Below are positions 5,015 through 5,144 of a stretch of DNA of 5,144 bases, piece by piece. Source of the stretch: Bacillota bacterium (GTDB lineage Bacteria; Bacillota; Clostridia; Lachnospirales; Anaerotignaceae); NCBI GenBank assembly GCA_017547125.1, contig JAFYQL010000004.1:1-5144 (forward strand). The letters are read 5' to 3'. The notes beneath the pieces are model-generated. The model made no database searches. It was not told the DNA's origin and worked only from the letters and a program-made list of their open reading frames with translations. A program made the translations under genes and the position numbers. Within the stretch, counting starts at the first letter, position 1; each line of letters starts with the position of its first letter.

Positions 5015-5144
5015 AGTGCAACAAAAATCTTTCTGCGTATTCAATTCCTATTATTTCAAGCATTTTTTTACGATAAATTTTCTGGCTGTTTGTGCCGTTA
5101 TTCACGTCGCTTTCATAAAAATAATCGTGAAGAACATAGTATTC
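5013..5144 (-). CDS. 3' end of an unrecognised protein gene (partial)
   Basis: The minus strand is open from the window edge to a TAA at 5015-5013, giving the last 43 residues of a protein: it begins EYYVLHDYFYES and ends with IIGIEYAERFLLH. It has an ordinary coding look (mixed charged and aromatic residues, no low complexity) and runs into a terminator placed exactly where a gene end needs one. I do not recognise the family, and the start lies beyond the window. It is convergent with the regulator gene and need not be related to the beta-alanine cluster. Confidence 0.65.
   Translation of the reverse strand, partial: EYYVLHDYFYESDVNNGTNSQKIYRKKMLEIIGIEYAERFLLH

Overview
The window looks like a chromosomal segment of a low-GC anaerobic Firmicute of the class Clostridia. 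It has A/T-rich intergenic DNA, strong AGGAGG-type ribosome binding sites, canonical TTGACA/TATAAT promoters and U-tailed intrinsic terminators. Its gene content matches the beta-alanine fermentation genes known from Clostridium (Anaerotignum) propionicum. The taxonomic call is an inference from gene content; no rRNA is present.

Layout. Positions 1-62 hold a relatively GC-rich stretch I cannot assign. On the minus strand there is a tRNA-Ser(GCU) at 103-190, with its own near-perfect promoter (211-239) and an intrinsic terminator (73-98). Next to it, also on the minus strand, is a YegS/DgkB-type diacylglycerol (lipid) kinase gene at 248-1156, with a promoter at 1241-1269. A divergent intergenic region of 487 bp (1157-1643) follows. 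It holds two inverted repeats, one of which contains a FadR/PdhR-like TTGGT-CAG-ACCAA dyad, and the promoter of the main cluster.

The main cluster is on the plus strand. Two tandem paralogous 152-residue hotdog-type ammonia lyases (1644-2102 and 2143-2601) closely resemble beta-alanyl-CoA:ammonia lyase (Acl). A strong intrinsic terminator (2642-2684) separates them from a 396-residue family III CoA-transferase (2722-3912) that closely resembles the beta-alanine CoA-transferase (Act). The inferred pathway is: Act loads CoA onto beta-alanine, and Acl removes ammonia to give acryloyl-CoA, which would be reduced to propionyl-CoA by enzymes outside the window. After another terminator comes a separately promoted MerR-family regulator (4100-4978) with a C-terminal GyrI-like/BmrR-like effector domain. 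A bidirectional terminator (4982-5014) divides it from the 3' end of an unrecognised minus-strand gene (5013-5144).

The most interesting point is regulatory. The promoter in front of the lyase genes has a 19-bp spacer and an imperfect dyad beginning inside the -35 box. This is the under-twisted architecture that MerR proteins activate, and a BmrR-like regulator is encoded at the end of the same cluster. This suggests a hypothesis for the strong beta-alanine induction reported for Acl in C. propionicum: a MerR/GyrI-like sensor activating a 19-bp-spacer promoter.
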